A stretch of DNA of 64,000 bases from Prorocentrum cordatum (GCA_963575745.1 CAUYUJ010015022.1:30001-94000), one strand, 5' to 3'. Shown: positions 29,655 through 41,385, counted from the first letter of the stretch. Translations and numbers: made by a program. The notes: generated by a model from the sequence alone, not told the origin.

Positions 29655-29830
29655 CGCGAACAGAAAGTGGCGACGGGATGTTTTCTGCACGCTTTCGTCT
29701 CTGGGGCCCCCATCGGGCCCTCGGGCCATCTGAGAAAAGACTCGGGATGAAAATCCAGTCTTGGAGAAGGGGTCCAGGCCTCTCGGTGTCCGCGTTGCCA
29801 AACATCTACGACGTCGGGGTCTGGGATGTC
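29655..29830 (+). repeat. R9 dispersed repeat, forward copy
   Basis: gcgacgggatgttttctg, ctctggggcccccatcgg, gactcgggatgaaaatccag, cttggagaaggggtccagg and a terminal gacgtcggggtctggga. It lies about 90 bases downstream of the donor-like site at 29567. Confidence 0.8.
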
Positions 29831-29929
29831 GTCGTCGTCGCCGCCGCCGCCGTCGTCGGCGTCGTCGACATATTCGTTTCCCCCAGTTAGTGCTTGCACT
29901 TAAGGGTTTTTTTCATTTGTCTTCTGAGG

Positions 29930-30140
29930 AACTGGCCGTCGGTCTGGCGGCTCCGTGCTCGCCGGCGCCGCCCCGTCGCCGCCTCGTCGCCGCCCGTCGT
30001 CTGGGCCTGAACTTCGGTCTGGCGGCTTCGTGCTCGCCGTCTCCGCCTCGTCGCCGCCCGTCGTCTGTGCCTGATTGTCGGTCTGGCGGCTCCGTGCTCG
30101 CCGTCGCCGCCCCGTCGCCGTTTTCGTCGTCCCGTTGCCG
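29930..30140 (+). repeat. 65-75 bp tandem repeat
   Basis: ggtctggcgg recurs at 29941, 30016 and 30080, each followed by tccgtgctcgccg and cgtcgccgcc words. Spacing 75 and 64 bp. Confidence 0.85.
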
Positions 30141-30184
30141 CCTCGCATGTATTCTGCTTTCTAACAGAGATGTGGACTCTCCCC

Positions 30185-31400
30185 CCCTCCCCCCCTGGAT
30201 TTCACGGTTCCCCTTCGCGTATTGCGTTTTATTGCTTATTCTGCACACTCGGTCATCCTAAATATGAATTCGTATTATCCCAGCTGATCAGGTCTCCCCC
30301 CTTCATCCTTTGCGGCAAATGCTGCGTGCGCACACTCATTTTTCACAAATCGCTAGTTTTCAAGAACCTCTTATAACAAATGGGACGATGTGCGCACGCG
30401 CGCGTCGTCGCGCGCGCATGCCGAACTTTTCCCCAAATCCAAGGTTTCGTAAGGATTTCAAAACCGAGTGTCCCGAAACATCTCAAACCACATAGTTTTG
30501 CAACACGAATTTTCAAAACAACGACTGCGCCTACTCTCTTGCGCATTGTTAAGAAAACCGGTGGTTCTTCACCATTTTCTTGACATGCTGCCAAACGTGC
30601 CTTTCGCCCGCGCATGTCGACATCGCTCGAACGCCCCTGCGCGCGTGCTGTCGCAAGCATCCCTGGCAACAAATGGGACGAAGTGCACGCGCGCGTCGTC
30701 GTGCGCGCACTCCAGAATCCTTCAAAAACCTCAGGTTTCGTAAGGGATAGCAAATCGAGTGTTCCGAACACATATAAATTCATATGGTTTGGCAGCGCCA
30801 GTTTGCAAAACAACTGCGCTCGCGCTCCTGCGCATTCTTGAGCAAACCAGCGGGCTTCCAACTTGCTCAGTCACTTCGGCCAAACGGGCCTCTCGCGCCG
30901 TGTGTCGAAATCATTCGAACGCCATTGCGCGCGTGTTGGGGGGGCACGATCCGTGTAAAATATACCATGCGGGCCACTCTCGTGGCTGCGCGCGCATGTC
31001 GAACTCCTTCCAAAACCTTCATCGCAGACGCGTGGACGGCGTTATCGCCGTCGGCGTGATCAGCATCGGCGCCGTCACTGGCCTTGCCGTCGTCGTTGTC
31101 TTCATCGTCACCAGCATCGCTACTATCATCCTCGTGTCTACCATTGTCGACGTTGCCATGATACCGCGCCCGCCCAAGTCACCGACTCGAGCTGAAGTGC
31201 CCGCTGGGAAGTGCCCAGCGGTCAGCGTCACCGCGGCCGCATCGGTCGCGCCAAACTAGCTCGTCGTTGCGCGCGCGAGCATGCGCGGGCTAGCGCGGCC
31301 GCAGAGGTGCACCAGCCAACACCAAGCACTCATCGCAATCGCCGCCGCATGGGTTTTGCAAGCCAAGTTGCGGGTGGGTGGGTGGGGTGGTTGCGCGAGT
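30185..31400 (+). repeat. R1 dispersed repeat, copy 2
   Basis: A full copy with two 295-bp subunits (tgggacg anchors at 30381 and 30674), each containing runs like gcgcgcgcatgccgaa and ttcaaaa, then a G-run, an ATC/GTC-rich stretch, the hairpin at 31201-31221, and a tail with gcgggtgggtgggtgggg. It is the first of three copies in a head-to-tail row. Confidence 0.92.
31201..31221. other. R1 hairpin, copy 2
   Basis: CCGCTGGG / CCCAGCGG, perfect 8-bp stem, loop AAGTG. Confidence 0.9.
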
Positions 31401-31435
31401 AGTGGAGCTCATTACTCACTGCGGAACAGAACCCC

Positions 31436-32255
31436 CCTCGGTTCCCTGGCAAAAAGTACTCTGCGCGCACACGCGTTTATCAAAAACCAGAAGTTTCAAT
31501 AATCCCTTGTCTGAAAATTTGACGAAGTGCACGCGCCCGTCGTCGCGCGCGCATGCCGGGACCATCAGAAGCCTTCGGTTTCGGAACGACTTCAATATCG
31601 AGTGTAAAAACATAAAAGCACAGGGTTTCGCAACGCAGATTTTCAAAAAAGCGTGCGCGCGTGCTCTTGCGAGTTCTTAATTCAAACCATGAGTTTCCCA
31701 ACATGTTCATAGCATACTTCCAAACGGGTTTCGCGCGCGCAAATGTCGAAATCGTTCGAGCACCCTTGCGCGCGTGCTGGGGTGGCACGGTCCGTTTCAA
31801 ATAAAACCATGCGAGCCACTCTCGCGCGTCTGCCGCGCGCGCGTGTCGAATTCTTTCCAAAACCTTCATCACCGACGCGAAGACGCCGTCATCGTCGTCG
31901 GCGTGATCAGCATCGGCGCCGTCACTGGCTGCCCAGTCGTCGCTGTCAGCATCGTCGCCAGCATCGCTACTATCATCAGCTTGTCTACCGTTGATGACGT
32001 TGCCATGATACCGCGCCCGCCCAAGCCACCGACTCCAGTTGAATTGCCCGCTGGGAAGTGCCCAGTGGTCAGCGTCACCGCGGCCGCATCGGTCGCGCCA
32101 AACTAGCTCGTCGTTGCGCGCGCGAGCATGCGCGGGCTAGCGCGGCCGCAGAGGTGCACCTGCCAACACTCATCGCAATCGCTCCCGCATGGGTTTTGCA
32201 AGCCAATTTGCGGGCGGGTGGGTGGGATGATTGCGCGAGCAGTGGGGTTGACAAC
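31436..32255 (+). repeat. R1 dispersed repeat, copy 3
   Basis: It has one subunit only and then the same 3' half as copy 2 at high similarity. The final 37 codons of the open frame in this half differ from copy 2 at five bases, all changing the amino acid, so it behaves as non-coding DNA. Confidence 0.92.
32048..32068. other. R1 hairpin, copy 3
   Basis: CCGCTGGG / CCCAGTGG. The single C-to-T change turns a G-C pair into a G-U wobble in RNA, so the stem is kept. Confidence 0.85.
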
Positions 32256-32271
32256 TTTAAGTTCGGCAGGT

Positions 32272-32478
32272 GAATTGTTCCGCATAGGTTGCTCCGCGTA
32301 GGTTGCACCGCGTAGACTGCACCAGGTAGATTGCACCGCATATATTTTACCACATTTGTATTGCACCACGTATACTGCACCAGATACCATTGCACCATTC
32401 ACGCTGCACAACATTGATCAAACCACATAAGTTGTACCACGTAGGTTGCACCGCAGATACTGCACCACATAGATTTCG
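32272..32478 (+). repeat. 14-bp satellite following R1 copy 3
   Basis: Around 14 imperfect copies of tgcaccacgtagat with a period of 14-15 bp. The same satellite follows R1 copy 4. Confidence 0.88.
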
Positions 32479-32489
32479 CCAGAACTATG

Positions 32490-32500
32490 GCTTCATATAT

Positions 32501-32536
<36 letters not shown>
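32490..32536 (+). repeat. TA dinucleotide repeat
   Basis: A TA run of about 35 bases with a GA interruption. Confidence 0.95.
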
Positions 32537-32537
<1 letters not shown>

Positions 32538-32589
32538 CGCCCAATGTAGCTTCTCTTTTTTACAAAGAGTATTAGGATGTACCCCCCGG

Positions 32590-33830
32590 GTGTAACGGTA
32601 CACCTTGTCGTATGGCCATTTACACATGATTCGGCCCCATCGCCCATGTTATTTTCGAGTTCGTACTATCCCAGGCATGCCGGTATCGCCCCCCTTCGTC
32701 CTTGGCGAAAAATACTATGCGCGCGCGCTCATTCATAACAAAGCATCGGTTGTCAAGAATCCTTTTCAAAACATGGGACGAAGTGCGCACGCTCGCGTCG
32801 TCGCGTGCGCATGCCGAAATCCTTCACAAACCCACGGTGTCGTAATGGCTTCAAAATCGAGATTCCCGAATACATATATAATCACTTCCGGTTCTGCATC
32901 AAGGGGTTTGAAACAAAAAACTTATACCCGCGCTCTTGCGAACCCTGAAGAAAACCAACGGGTTTTCAACATGTCGAGGACCTGCTACCACACAGGCCTC
33001 CCGCGCACGTATGTCGAAATCGCTCGAACGCCCAGGCGCGCGTGTTGTCGCAAGAATCCCTTGCAACAGGTGGGACGACGTGCGCACGCCCGCGTCGTCG
33101 CGCGCGCATGCCGAAATCCTTCAAAAACCCAGGTTTCACAAGGAATTCGACAAGAGTGTCCCGAAAACTCACAAAAACACATGGTGGTGCACCATCAGTT
33201 TTCAAAAAAAGCTTGCGCTCGGGGCCTTGAGGATTCTTCAGGAAATTATCGTTTCTCAATATTGTCATCATATTCCGCCAAAAAAGGGCGTTTCGCGCGC
33301 GCATGCCGAAATCATTCGAACGTCCTTGCACACGCGTGCTGGGGGGGGGTGGGGGCACGGTACTTCTCAAATAGTACCATGCGGGCCACTTGCGCGCGTC
33401 AGCCGCGCGCGCATGCCGAACTCCTTCAAAAACCTTCATCGCCGACGCGACGATATCGTCGTTGGTATCGGCGGGCGTGATCAACATCGGCGCCGTCATT
33501 GGCCTTGCTGTCGTCATCGCCACCATCGTCACCATCATCGCTACTCTCACAATCGCGTCTACTCTTTGTCGGCGTCGCCATGACACCGCGCCCACCCAAG
33601 TCACCGACTCGAGCTGAAGTGCCCGCTGGGATGTGCCCAGCGGTCAGCGCCACCGCAGCCGCGTCGGTCGAGCCAAACTAGCTGGCCGCTGTGCGCGCGA
33701 ACATGCGCGGGCTAAAGTGGCCGCAGAGACGCACGAGCCAACGCCAAGCACTCATCGCAGTCGCCGCCGCATGGGTTTTGCAAACCATTTTTCGAATTGG
33801 TGGGTGGGATGTTTGCATGGAATTTGTTAG
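32590..33830 (+). repeat. R1 dispersed repeat, copy 4
   Basis: A full copy with two subunits (tgggacg at 32774 and 33071), the G-run near 33345, the ATC/GTC-rich stretch (frame broken relative to copies 2 and 3), the hairpin and the tail. Confidence 0.92.
33623..33643. other. R1 hairpin, copy 4
   Basis: CCGCTGGG / CCCAGCGG, perfect 8-bp stem, loop ATGTG. Confidence 0.9.
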
Positions 33831-33844
33831 CCCGTTTGTAGAAA

Positions 33845-33970
33845 TCAATCGCACCACATAGATTGCACAGCGTAGTTCGCACCACAGCTGTTGCACAACC
33901 AGGATGCCACTACCTAGATCGCATCACATAGGTTGCACCACAAGTTGCACCGCAGATATTGAGTTACGTC
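33845..33970 (+). repeat. 14-bp satellite following R1 copy 4
   Basis: Imperfect repeats of tcgcaccacatagattg-type units, the same family as 32272-32478. Confidence 0.82.
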
Positions 33971-34289
33971 GATTGTACAGTCTGTATTGCTAGTCACACT
34001 GTTTTGGGCCCGCGCTGGTTAACATCTAGAGAACAATCCAGCTGCCTGCGGCAGGTTTCGCCACCGTGCCAACCCCGCATTCTGGTTGGCGACTGCCCAA
34101 AAAAACACTAAAATGCCATCACCTGTAACACCTCGTGTCTCTAGGTTTTGTAGAACCATGCTGAAGATGATGGGGATGATGATGAGGATGGTGATGATGA
34201 TGCTGCTGCTGCTGATGATGGTGATGGTTATGATGTTCATGGTGACGATCGTTTGAAGGGTGATGATGAGGATTCGGAGGACGAGCGGG
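33971..34289. other. unique spacer with a gatgatg stretch
   Basis: Unique sequence, then gat/gct triplet repeats (34155-34270). No gene is seen. Confidence 0.55.
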
Positions 34290-34482
34290 GTGAGCAGGAG
34301 GAGGTGGAATAGGAGGAGGAGGATGAGGAGGAGGAAGAGGAGGAGGAGGAGGAGGAGGAGGAAGAGGAGGAGGAGGAGGAGGAGGAGGAGGAAGAGGAGA
34401 AGGACAAGGAGGAGGACGAGGGAGAGGAGGAGGAGGAGGAGGAAAAGGAGGACGAGGAGGAGGAGGAGGAGGAGGAGGAAAG
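34290..34482 (+). repeat. GGA tract
   Basis: A GGA tract with GAA and GAC variants. Confidence 0.95.
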
Positions 34483-34509
34483 GTAGATGAAGTCCGTCGT
34501 CGTCGAACA

Positions 34510-34714
34510 TATTTTCCGTATCGGTTTCGGGCGCGCCACGTCCAGGAGCTGCAGGCCCACCACTTCTCCGAACAGCGCGCCATTGAGGAGATGGAGGCGC
34601 GCGGCCGCGAGGCCGCGCCCGCGCCCGCACCGGTGGGCGGGCGACGGGCCATGGCCGACGCCCTGGGGCCCCTCTTGCGGGCGCGCTGGGGGCCTTGTAG
34701 GCCCTCCCTGTGGG
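34510..34714 (+). CDS. exon-like coiled-coil segment before the GAC array
   Basis: A frame reads YRFRARHVQELQAHHFSEQR then AIEEMEARGREAAPAPAPVG and RRAMADALGPLLRARWG, with nearly all codons ending in G or C. The first part has coiled-coil character and the second is Ala/Pro-rich. cacgtccag|gagctgcag near 34548 could be an acceptor. The frame then enters the GAC array as poly-Arg, where it cannot be followed. Unrecognised family; coding is inferred from bias. Confidence 0.38.
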
Positions 34715-34807
34715 GACGCCGACGACGACGACGTCGACGTCGACGCCGACGCCGACGCCGACGACGTCGACAACGTCGACGCCGACGACGACGACGACGA
34801 CGGCGGC

Positions 34808-34849
<42 letters not shown>

Positions 34850-35214
34850 GCCGACGCCGACGCGACGCCAACGCCGACGCCAATGCCGACGACGACGACG
34901 ACGACCACGACCACGACCACGACGACGACCACGACCACGACCACGACCACGAAGACGACGATGACGACGACGACAACGCCGCCGCCGCCGACGACGACGA
35001 CGCCGACGCCGACGCCGACGCCTACGGCGACTGGCGACGACGACGACTACGACGACGAAGGCGACGACGAGGACAAGGACGACAACGACGACGACGACGA
35101 CCACGACCACGAGCGCGACGACGACCACGACCACGAAAACGACGACGACGAAGACGACGACTACGACGACCGCGACGTCCGCGACGTGACGACGACATCG
35201 ACGGCGGCGGCGGT

Positions 35215-35250
<36 letters not shown>

Positions 35251-36020
35251 TACGACGACGACGACGCCTACGACGCCGTCTACGGCGACGACGACGACTA
35301 CGACCACGGCGACCGCGACGACGACGCCGTCGGCGGTGACGGCGGCGGTGGCGACGGCGACGGCCACGGTGACGGCGACGACGACGACGACGACGAGGGT
35401 GACGACGTCGACGACGACGGCGACCGCGACGACGACGTCCACGACGACGCCATCGGTGGCGGCGCCGGCGACGGCGACGGCGACGACGACAACAACAACG
35501 ACGACGACGGTAACGACTACAACGACGACGATGTCGACGTCGACGATCACGACGACGACCACGCCAACGATGACCACGACGGCGACCACGGCAACGGCGA
35601 CGACGACGACGACTGCGACGACCGTGACGGCGACGACGACGGTGGCCTTGGCGGCGACAGCAACGGCGACGACGACCACGACGACGACGCCGACAACAAC
35701 AACAACGACGACCACGACGATGATGACAACGACAACGACGACGACGACGTCCACGACGACGCCGACGGCGATAACGCCGACGACGACGACGCCGACGGCG
35801 ACGACGACCACGACAACGACGACGACGACAACGACGACGACGGCGTCGGCGGCGGCCGCCGCGGTTGCGAGGGCGACGGCGACGGCGGCGACGACGGTCG
35901 CGACGGCGATTGCGACGACGAAGTTGGCGATCGCGACGACGACGACGAGGACGACGACCGCGACGACGATGGCGTCGACGGCGGCGGCGGCGGTGTCGAC
36001 GGCGACGGCCACGGCGACGG

Positions 36021-36056
<36 letters not shown>

Positions 36057-37371
36057 TAGGGACCGCGGCGATGGGGACCGCGACGGCGAAGACGCCGACA
36101 ACGCCGACGACGACGGTGGCGGTGACGGCGACTGCGACGACGACAACGACGACGACGACGGCGACGACGACCACGACCACGACGACGGCGAGCACGACGA
36201 CTGCGACGAGCACGACGACGACGACGACGGCGACCGCGGCGGCGACGTTGTCGACGGCAGCGGCGTCGGTGGCGACAACGACGGCGACGGCGACGATCGC
36301 GACGACGAGGACGACGACGACGACGACGGCGATCGCGACGACGACGACGAGGACGACGACGGCGGCGGTGGTGGCGGCGACGGCAACGGCGACGACGAGT
36401 CGACGACGACGACGGTGACGACAACGACGACGACGACGACGACCACGACCACGACGACGACGGCGACCACGACGACGATGACGACCACGTCGACGACGAG
36501 GACGATGACGACTGCGACGTCGACAACGACGGCGGCGGCGGTGGAAGCGACGGCGACGGCCATGGCGACGGCGACGAAGGCGGCGACGGCGACGATAACG
36601 ACGGCGACCGCAACGTCGACGAATATGATGACGCCGACGACGACGACGGCAGGCGCGGCGGTGACGGCGACGCCGACCACGACGACGACAACGATAACGA
36701 CAACAACAACAACGACGAGGACGACGACGACCACGACCAGGACCACGACCACGACGACGCTAACCACGACGACGACGACAGACGGAGACGACGACGACGA
36801 CGGCGACCGCGACGACGACGACGACAACGATGACAACAGCGCCGGCGCCGACGTCACCGACGGCGACGAAGACCACGACGACGACGACGATAACGATAAC
36901 AACAGCGGGCACGATGACGACCACGGCGACGACGACGACCGCGACCACGACCACGAAAACGACAGCGACGAGCACGACGAAGACGACGACGACGGCGACG
37001 ACGAGAACGATGACGTCGACGACGACGACGACGACCTCGACGATAACGACGATAACGACAATAACAGCGACCGCGATGACAACCACGACGACGACGTCGA
37101 CCACGACCACGACCACGACGACGACGGCGACTAGCACGACAATGACGGCGTCGACGACGCCGACGGCGACGACCTCGACGACTACGACGTCGACCGAGGC
37201 GACGACGGCGGTGGCTGCGACCGTAACGACGACGACGCTGACGACGACGATGCCGACGACGACGGAGGTGGCGACGGAAACGGCGATGGCGACGACGACC
37301 ACGACGACGACAACGACGATAACGACAGCAACACTGACGACGATGACCACGACGACGACGACCACGACCAC

Positions 37372-37404
<33 letters not shown>

Positions 37405-37657
37405 CTCGCTGGCGGCGGCGGCAACGACCACGGCGACGGCGACGACGATGACGACGACGACGACGAGAGCGACGACGACGGCGACGGCGACCTCGACGAA
37501 CGCGACGCCGACGACGCCGACGACGACGGCGGCGGCGACGGCGACGGCGACGACGACCACGACCGCGACGACGATAACGACATCATCAACAACGACGACG
37601 ATGACGACGACGACGACTACGACCACGACGACGTTGATCACGACGACGGTGACGACT

Positions 37658-37688
<31 letters not shown>

Positions 37689-38185
37689 GGAAGATGACTG
37701 CGACTACGACGTCGACGGCGACGTCGGTGGTGGCGACGGCGACGGCGACGACGACTACGACGACGACGACAACGACGGTGACGACGACGACGACGGCGAC
37801 CGCGACGACGACGACTCCGCCGACGACGGTGGCGGCGGCGGCGACGACGACTACGATCCCGACGACGACAACAACAACAGCGACGACGATGACGACGACT
37901 ACGACCACGACCACGACGACGATGACCACGACGACGACGACGACTACGCCGACCGCCACGACGACGACGTCGACGACGGCGACGGCGACGGCGACGGCGA
38001 CAACCACGGCGACGGCGACGACGACGACGCTGACGGCGACGACGAAGACGACCACGACGACGATAACGACAGCAACAACGAAGACGATGAAGACGACGGC
38101 GACCACGACCACGACCACGACGACGACGACGAAGTTGACGGCGGCCGCCGCGGTCGCGACTGTGATTACGACGACGACGCGACGG

Positions 38186-38217
<32 letters not shown>

Positions 38218-39055
38218 GCGACGGTTATGGCTACGACGATGACGATGACGACGACGAGAACGACGACGACAACAACAACGACGACGACGATGGCGACGAC
38301 GACAACGACGACTACGACCACGACGTCGACCGCGACCGCGACGACGACGATGTTGACCGCGACGACCACGACGCCGACGACGACGGCGGCGACGACAACG
38401 ACGACGACTGCTACGGGGACCACGGCCACGACGACAACGACGACGATAACGACAACAACCCCGACGACGACGACGATGAGGACGACGACTACGACCACGA
38501 CCACGACGACGATGACCACGGCGACGGCGACGGCGACGACGACGGCCACGACCGCGACGACGACGACGTCGACGGCAGTGGCGGCGGTGGCGACGGTCAC
38601 GGCCACGGCGATGGCGACGACAACCAGACTACGGTGACGGCGACGACGACGACGACAACGGCGACAGTGACGACGACGACGCCGACGATGCGGACGAAGT
38701 CGACGGTGGCGGTGGCGGCGACGGCGACGGCGACAACGACCACGACGACGACGTCGACGATGACGACACCAATAACGACGACGATAACGACGACGACCAC
38801 TTCCACAAGCACGACAATGACCGCGACGATGACGTCGACGACGGCGACGACGACGACGACGACGGCGAGGACGACCGCGACGATGACGACGTCGCCGGCG
38901 GCGGTGGCGGTGGCAACGGCGACAGCCACGGCGACGGCGGTGACGACGACGACGACGACGGCGACGGCGACGACGACGACCACGACCGCGACCACGGCGA
39001 CGACGAACACGACGACGACGACCACGACGACGACAACGACAATGACCGCGACGAT
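34715..39055 (+). repeat. 4.3-kb GAC array
   Basis: An almost uninterrupted array of GAC triplets with GGC, GAT, AAC, CAC and GTC variants and some regular gacggc, cacgac hexamers. All six frames stay open for hundreds of codons (Asp/Gly, Thr/Ala, Arg on plus; Val/Ala, Ser, Arg on minus), including frames of 850-900 codons. None is evidence of a protein. It is the largest simple array in the window. Confidence 0.97.
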
Positions 39056-39057
39056 GG

Positions 39058-40464
39058 ATGCCGCAGCCGCCGCCCCCCCTCTTCGCCTGCGGGCGGCAGC
39101 GCCTCGACGGCCCTCCCGCCAGGTCAGCGCTCGCCTCGAGAGTCCTCGGCGTCCGAGGTCTTCGGGCGTCTCCTTGTCGGTCCCCGGCGGCTCTTGGGCC
39201 TCGGCGTGCCTTCCAGGGCGCACAGGGGCCCGGCGTGTGGACAAAAATCGAGACGGGAGTTTTTCGCAGTCTTCGGCGGCAAGGGCCCTCACCGGGCCCT
39301 GGGACCGCCCGAAATCCACTCAGGATGAAGAGCCGACCCCCGGGGAGGGGGTCGAGAGTTCCTGGGACCCCGTACGGAAAAGACCACGGCATCGGATTTC
39401 TGGGCAGAGAGCTGTGCTTCGTCGAGAGCGTCTCGTGGGGGCCTGGATCGTCCCGAACGCAGGGGAACGAAAAATGGCAAAACATACAACTCGGAGGTCC
39501 GCGCTCATTTCTCGGATCGGCGCTGGACCCCTCCCTGGCGCGCGGAGCGCGTCAGGGGCGGCGCCGGGGGCGCCGCCAGGGGGCCCCAGCGCTGGTCCGA
39601 GGAATCTGCGCAGACCTCCGAGTTATTATGTTTATGTCATTGGTTCGCTTCCCCAGAACGGCCGCCGGGAACCCGAGCCGTGACACGACGAGCAGGCGAC
39701 GAGGCCCACTCGGGTCGGGCGGGTCTGCGGCAGGTTTCGGCCTCCTCTGCGCGGGGGCGCGAGTCTCGCTCTGCTGGCGCCGCTGGCCGGGCGGTGTGGG
39801 AGAGCCAGCTATATTACGTGAGCCGCTGCGTTCCCTCCCCCCCGTTACGGTGGAAGCCCATGCCAAGGAGCACCCTGCTTGCCTCCAGGGCGCCCAGGGA
39901 TTCTTGGGTTCCGATGGTTCTGCGATGGAGAGCGTGACGTTCGTTCCCACAGCACAGATCAATGGACGTCCCACTCCTCCTCCTCCTCCTCCTCCTCCTC
40001 CTCCTCCTCCTCCTCCTGGTAGTCCTCCTCCTCCTCCTCCTCCTCCTCCTCCTCCTCCTCCTCCTCCTCCTCGGGTCTCAGGGTTGGGTTTCTCGTGGAA
40101 GGTTTCTCGTGGTCGAGCCAATACTGCACTCCTACCCCTGTCTCGTTCGACCCGGTTTCCGAACTTGAGCATCGAGGCCTTCACGGGCTCTGCGATGTCA
40201 CGGATGATTGCGAAGGCCTTACGGCCGGTGCCGCCGCCCCCGAAGGGAGACGACGACGACAACGGCGGCGTCGGCGGCGACGACGACCCTGAGGTGGGCC
40301 AGAGTCCTCAGGGATGCTTCTTGTGGTCTCTTCGGACTGCTCTCGGCACCCTTTGGGGAGGAAACTTTGGGCCTCTTGGGAACCTCTTGGGGGCCTCTTG
40401 GGAGCCTCTTGGGGGCCTCTTCGGCTTCCTGGGGGCCTCTTGTGGGCCTCTTGGGGCCTCTTGA
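39058..40464 (+). CDS. long open frame, Pro-run/Asp-rich; protein-like part 39820-40330
   Basis: 468 codons are open from the end of the GAC array. 39058-39410 is largely R9 and unlikely to be exon. From about 39820 the frame is natural-looking: GSDGSAMESVTFVPTAQING, two Pro runs from a CTC tract, VSGLGFSWKVSRGRAN, SIEAFTGSAMSRMIAKALRP, then an acidic KGDDDDNGGVGGDDDPE stretch. It then enters CTCTTGGGG repeats at about 40340, where the protein becomes low in complexity. Probable exon limits are therefore inside the frame. A plus frame at 39680-39937 overlaps. No domain is recognised. Confidence 0.35.
   Translation: MPQPPPPLFACGRQRLDGPPARSALASRVLGVRGLRASPCRSPAALGPRRAFQGAQGPGVWTKIETGVFRSLRRQGPSPGPGTARNPLRMKSRPPGRGSRVPGTPYGKDHGIGFLGRELCFVESVSWGPGSSRTQGNEKWQNIQLGGPRSFLGSALDPSLARGARQGRRRGRRQGAPALVRGICADLRVIMFMSLVRFPRTAAGNPSRDTTSRRRGPLGSGGSAAGFGLLCAGARVSLCWRRWPGGVGEPAILREPLRSLPPVTVEAHAKEHPACLQGAQGFLGSDGSAMESVTFVPTAQINGRPTPPPPPPPPPPPPPPGSPPPPPPPPPPPPPPPPRVSGLGFSWKVSRGRANTALLPLSRSTRFPNLSIEAFTGSAMSRMIAKALRPVPPPPKGDDDDNGGVGGDDDPEVGQSPQGCFLWSLRTALGTLWGGNFGPLGNLLGASWEPLGGLFGFLGASCGPLGAS
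39236..39405 (+). repeat. R9 dispersed repeat, forward copy
   Basis: gagacgggagtttttcgcag, caccgggccctgggaccgcc, cactcaggatgaagagccga, gagggggtcgagag and a diverged end with atcggatttctggg. Confidence 0.75.
39970..40075 (+). repeat. CTC tract
   Basis: Two CTC runs separated by ctggtagtc, reading poly-Pro in the frame of the surrounding open frame. Confidence 0.96.
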
Positions 40465-40935
40465 GAGCCTCTTGGGGCATCATGGAAGCCTCTCCGTGCC
40501 GAGGGCTCGAAATGTCCGTTCGAGTCCCCCGTCTGGACACGCTCTTGGAGCCGTCTTGGGGGCCTCTTGGCCGTCTTGGAGTCGTTTTGGGCTGTCTTGG
40601 AGTCCTCTCGGGCTGTTTTGGGGCCCTCTTGGAGGCCTCTTGCGCCGTCTTGGGGCTATCTTGGGGGCCTCTTGCGCCGTCGTGGAGCGGCGGGAAGTGG
40701 AAAAGGCGAGAACGGCCTAGAAAAACAGCTGAAAATCAATGAATTTGGCCTCTTGGGCCCTCTCGGGAGTGCTCTTGGAGGCTTCTTGGGGCGTCCTCGA
40801 GGCCTCTTGGGCAGTCTGGAGGGCGTGAAGGCGTTTTGGACCGATCCTTTGGCGATTAGGGACCCTCTTGGACCGTATCGGGGGCCCCTTTGTGGAACTC
40901 TTGGCCTGTCTTGGTACCTTCTGAGGCCCCGGGGC
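40340..40935 (+). repeat. CTCTTGGGG-type degenerate repeat
   Basis: The same motif family as 7.76-8.93 kb, here not organised into clear 449-bp units. The link phrase gaaaatcaatgaatttggcc appears at about 40732, as in R3. Confidence 0.85.
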
Positions 40936-41237
40936 CCCCAGGGGGGGATGCGTATCTGACCCCACCCCCCCCGCCCTACCCCCCACTGGCCGGCCACCCC
41001 CGAGACCCCCCCCAGGACCCCTCGTGGGCTCCCCCCGGGACCTTCCCCGGGACCCCCTTGGCGACCCCCCCCTGGCGGGGGAGGGATCAAAGATTACCAC
41101 ACTGCTAGAATTTTCTCTCGCTGACAAGCTTGAGTAGGAGAGTGCAGGGAAAGGGGACGACGGAGACGACGACTGACGGAAACGACGACTCGAAAAGACA
41201 AGCCCCTCACGCACGCTGACAGGGTCGGCGGATTTTG
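40936..41237. other. C-run region and unique spacer
   Basis: Repeated ggaccccc / gacccccc words (40960-41085), then unique sequence. No gene is seen. Confidence 0.5.
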
Positions 41238-41385
41238 ATTCGGAGGCACTTGGCCCATATAGTCAGTGGGAGGCACACCTTTGCTCGACGGGCCTTTACG
41301 GTGGTTGGAGGCACTTGTCCCATATAGTCAGTGGGACAGTCGCACGTCTGAGGCACACCTTTGCTCGACGGGCCTTTACGGTGGA
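41238..41385 (+). repeat. direct duplication of about 70 bp
   Basis: ggcacttggcccatatagtc and cacctttgctcgacgggcc followed by tttacggtgg occur twice, near 41246 and 41309. The second copy has a short insertion (acagtcgcacgtctg). Very similar, so recent. Confidence 0.9.

Noticed and set aside
30936-31259. Conserved open frame in R1 copies 2 and 3 with a hydrophobic Val/Ile-rich segment and a shared stop
   Set aside because: Over the last 37 codons the two copies differ at five bases and all five change the amino acid. Copies 1 and 4 are frameshifted. The hydrophobic stretch comes from GTC/ATC repetition. This pattern does not fit protein constraint.
34019-38242. Open frames of 450-900 codons on both strands in the GAC array
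   Set aside because: The triplet contains no stop in any frame, so openness is automatic. Products are single-motif repeats.
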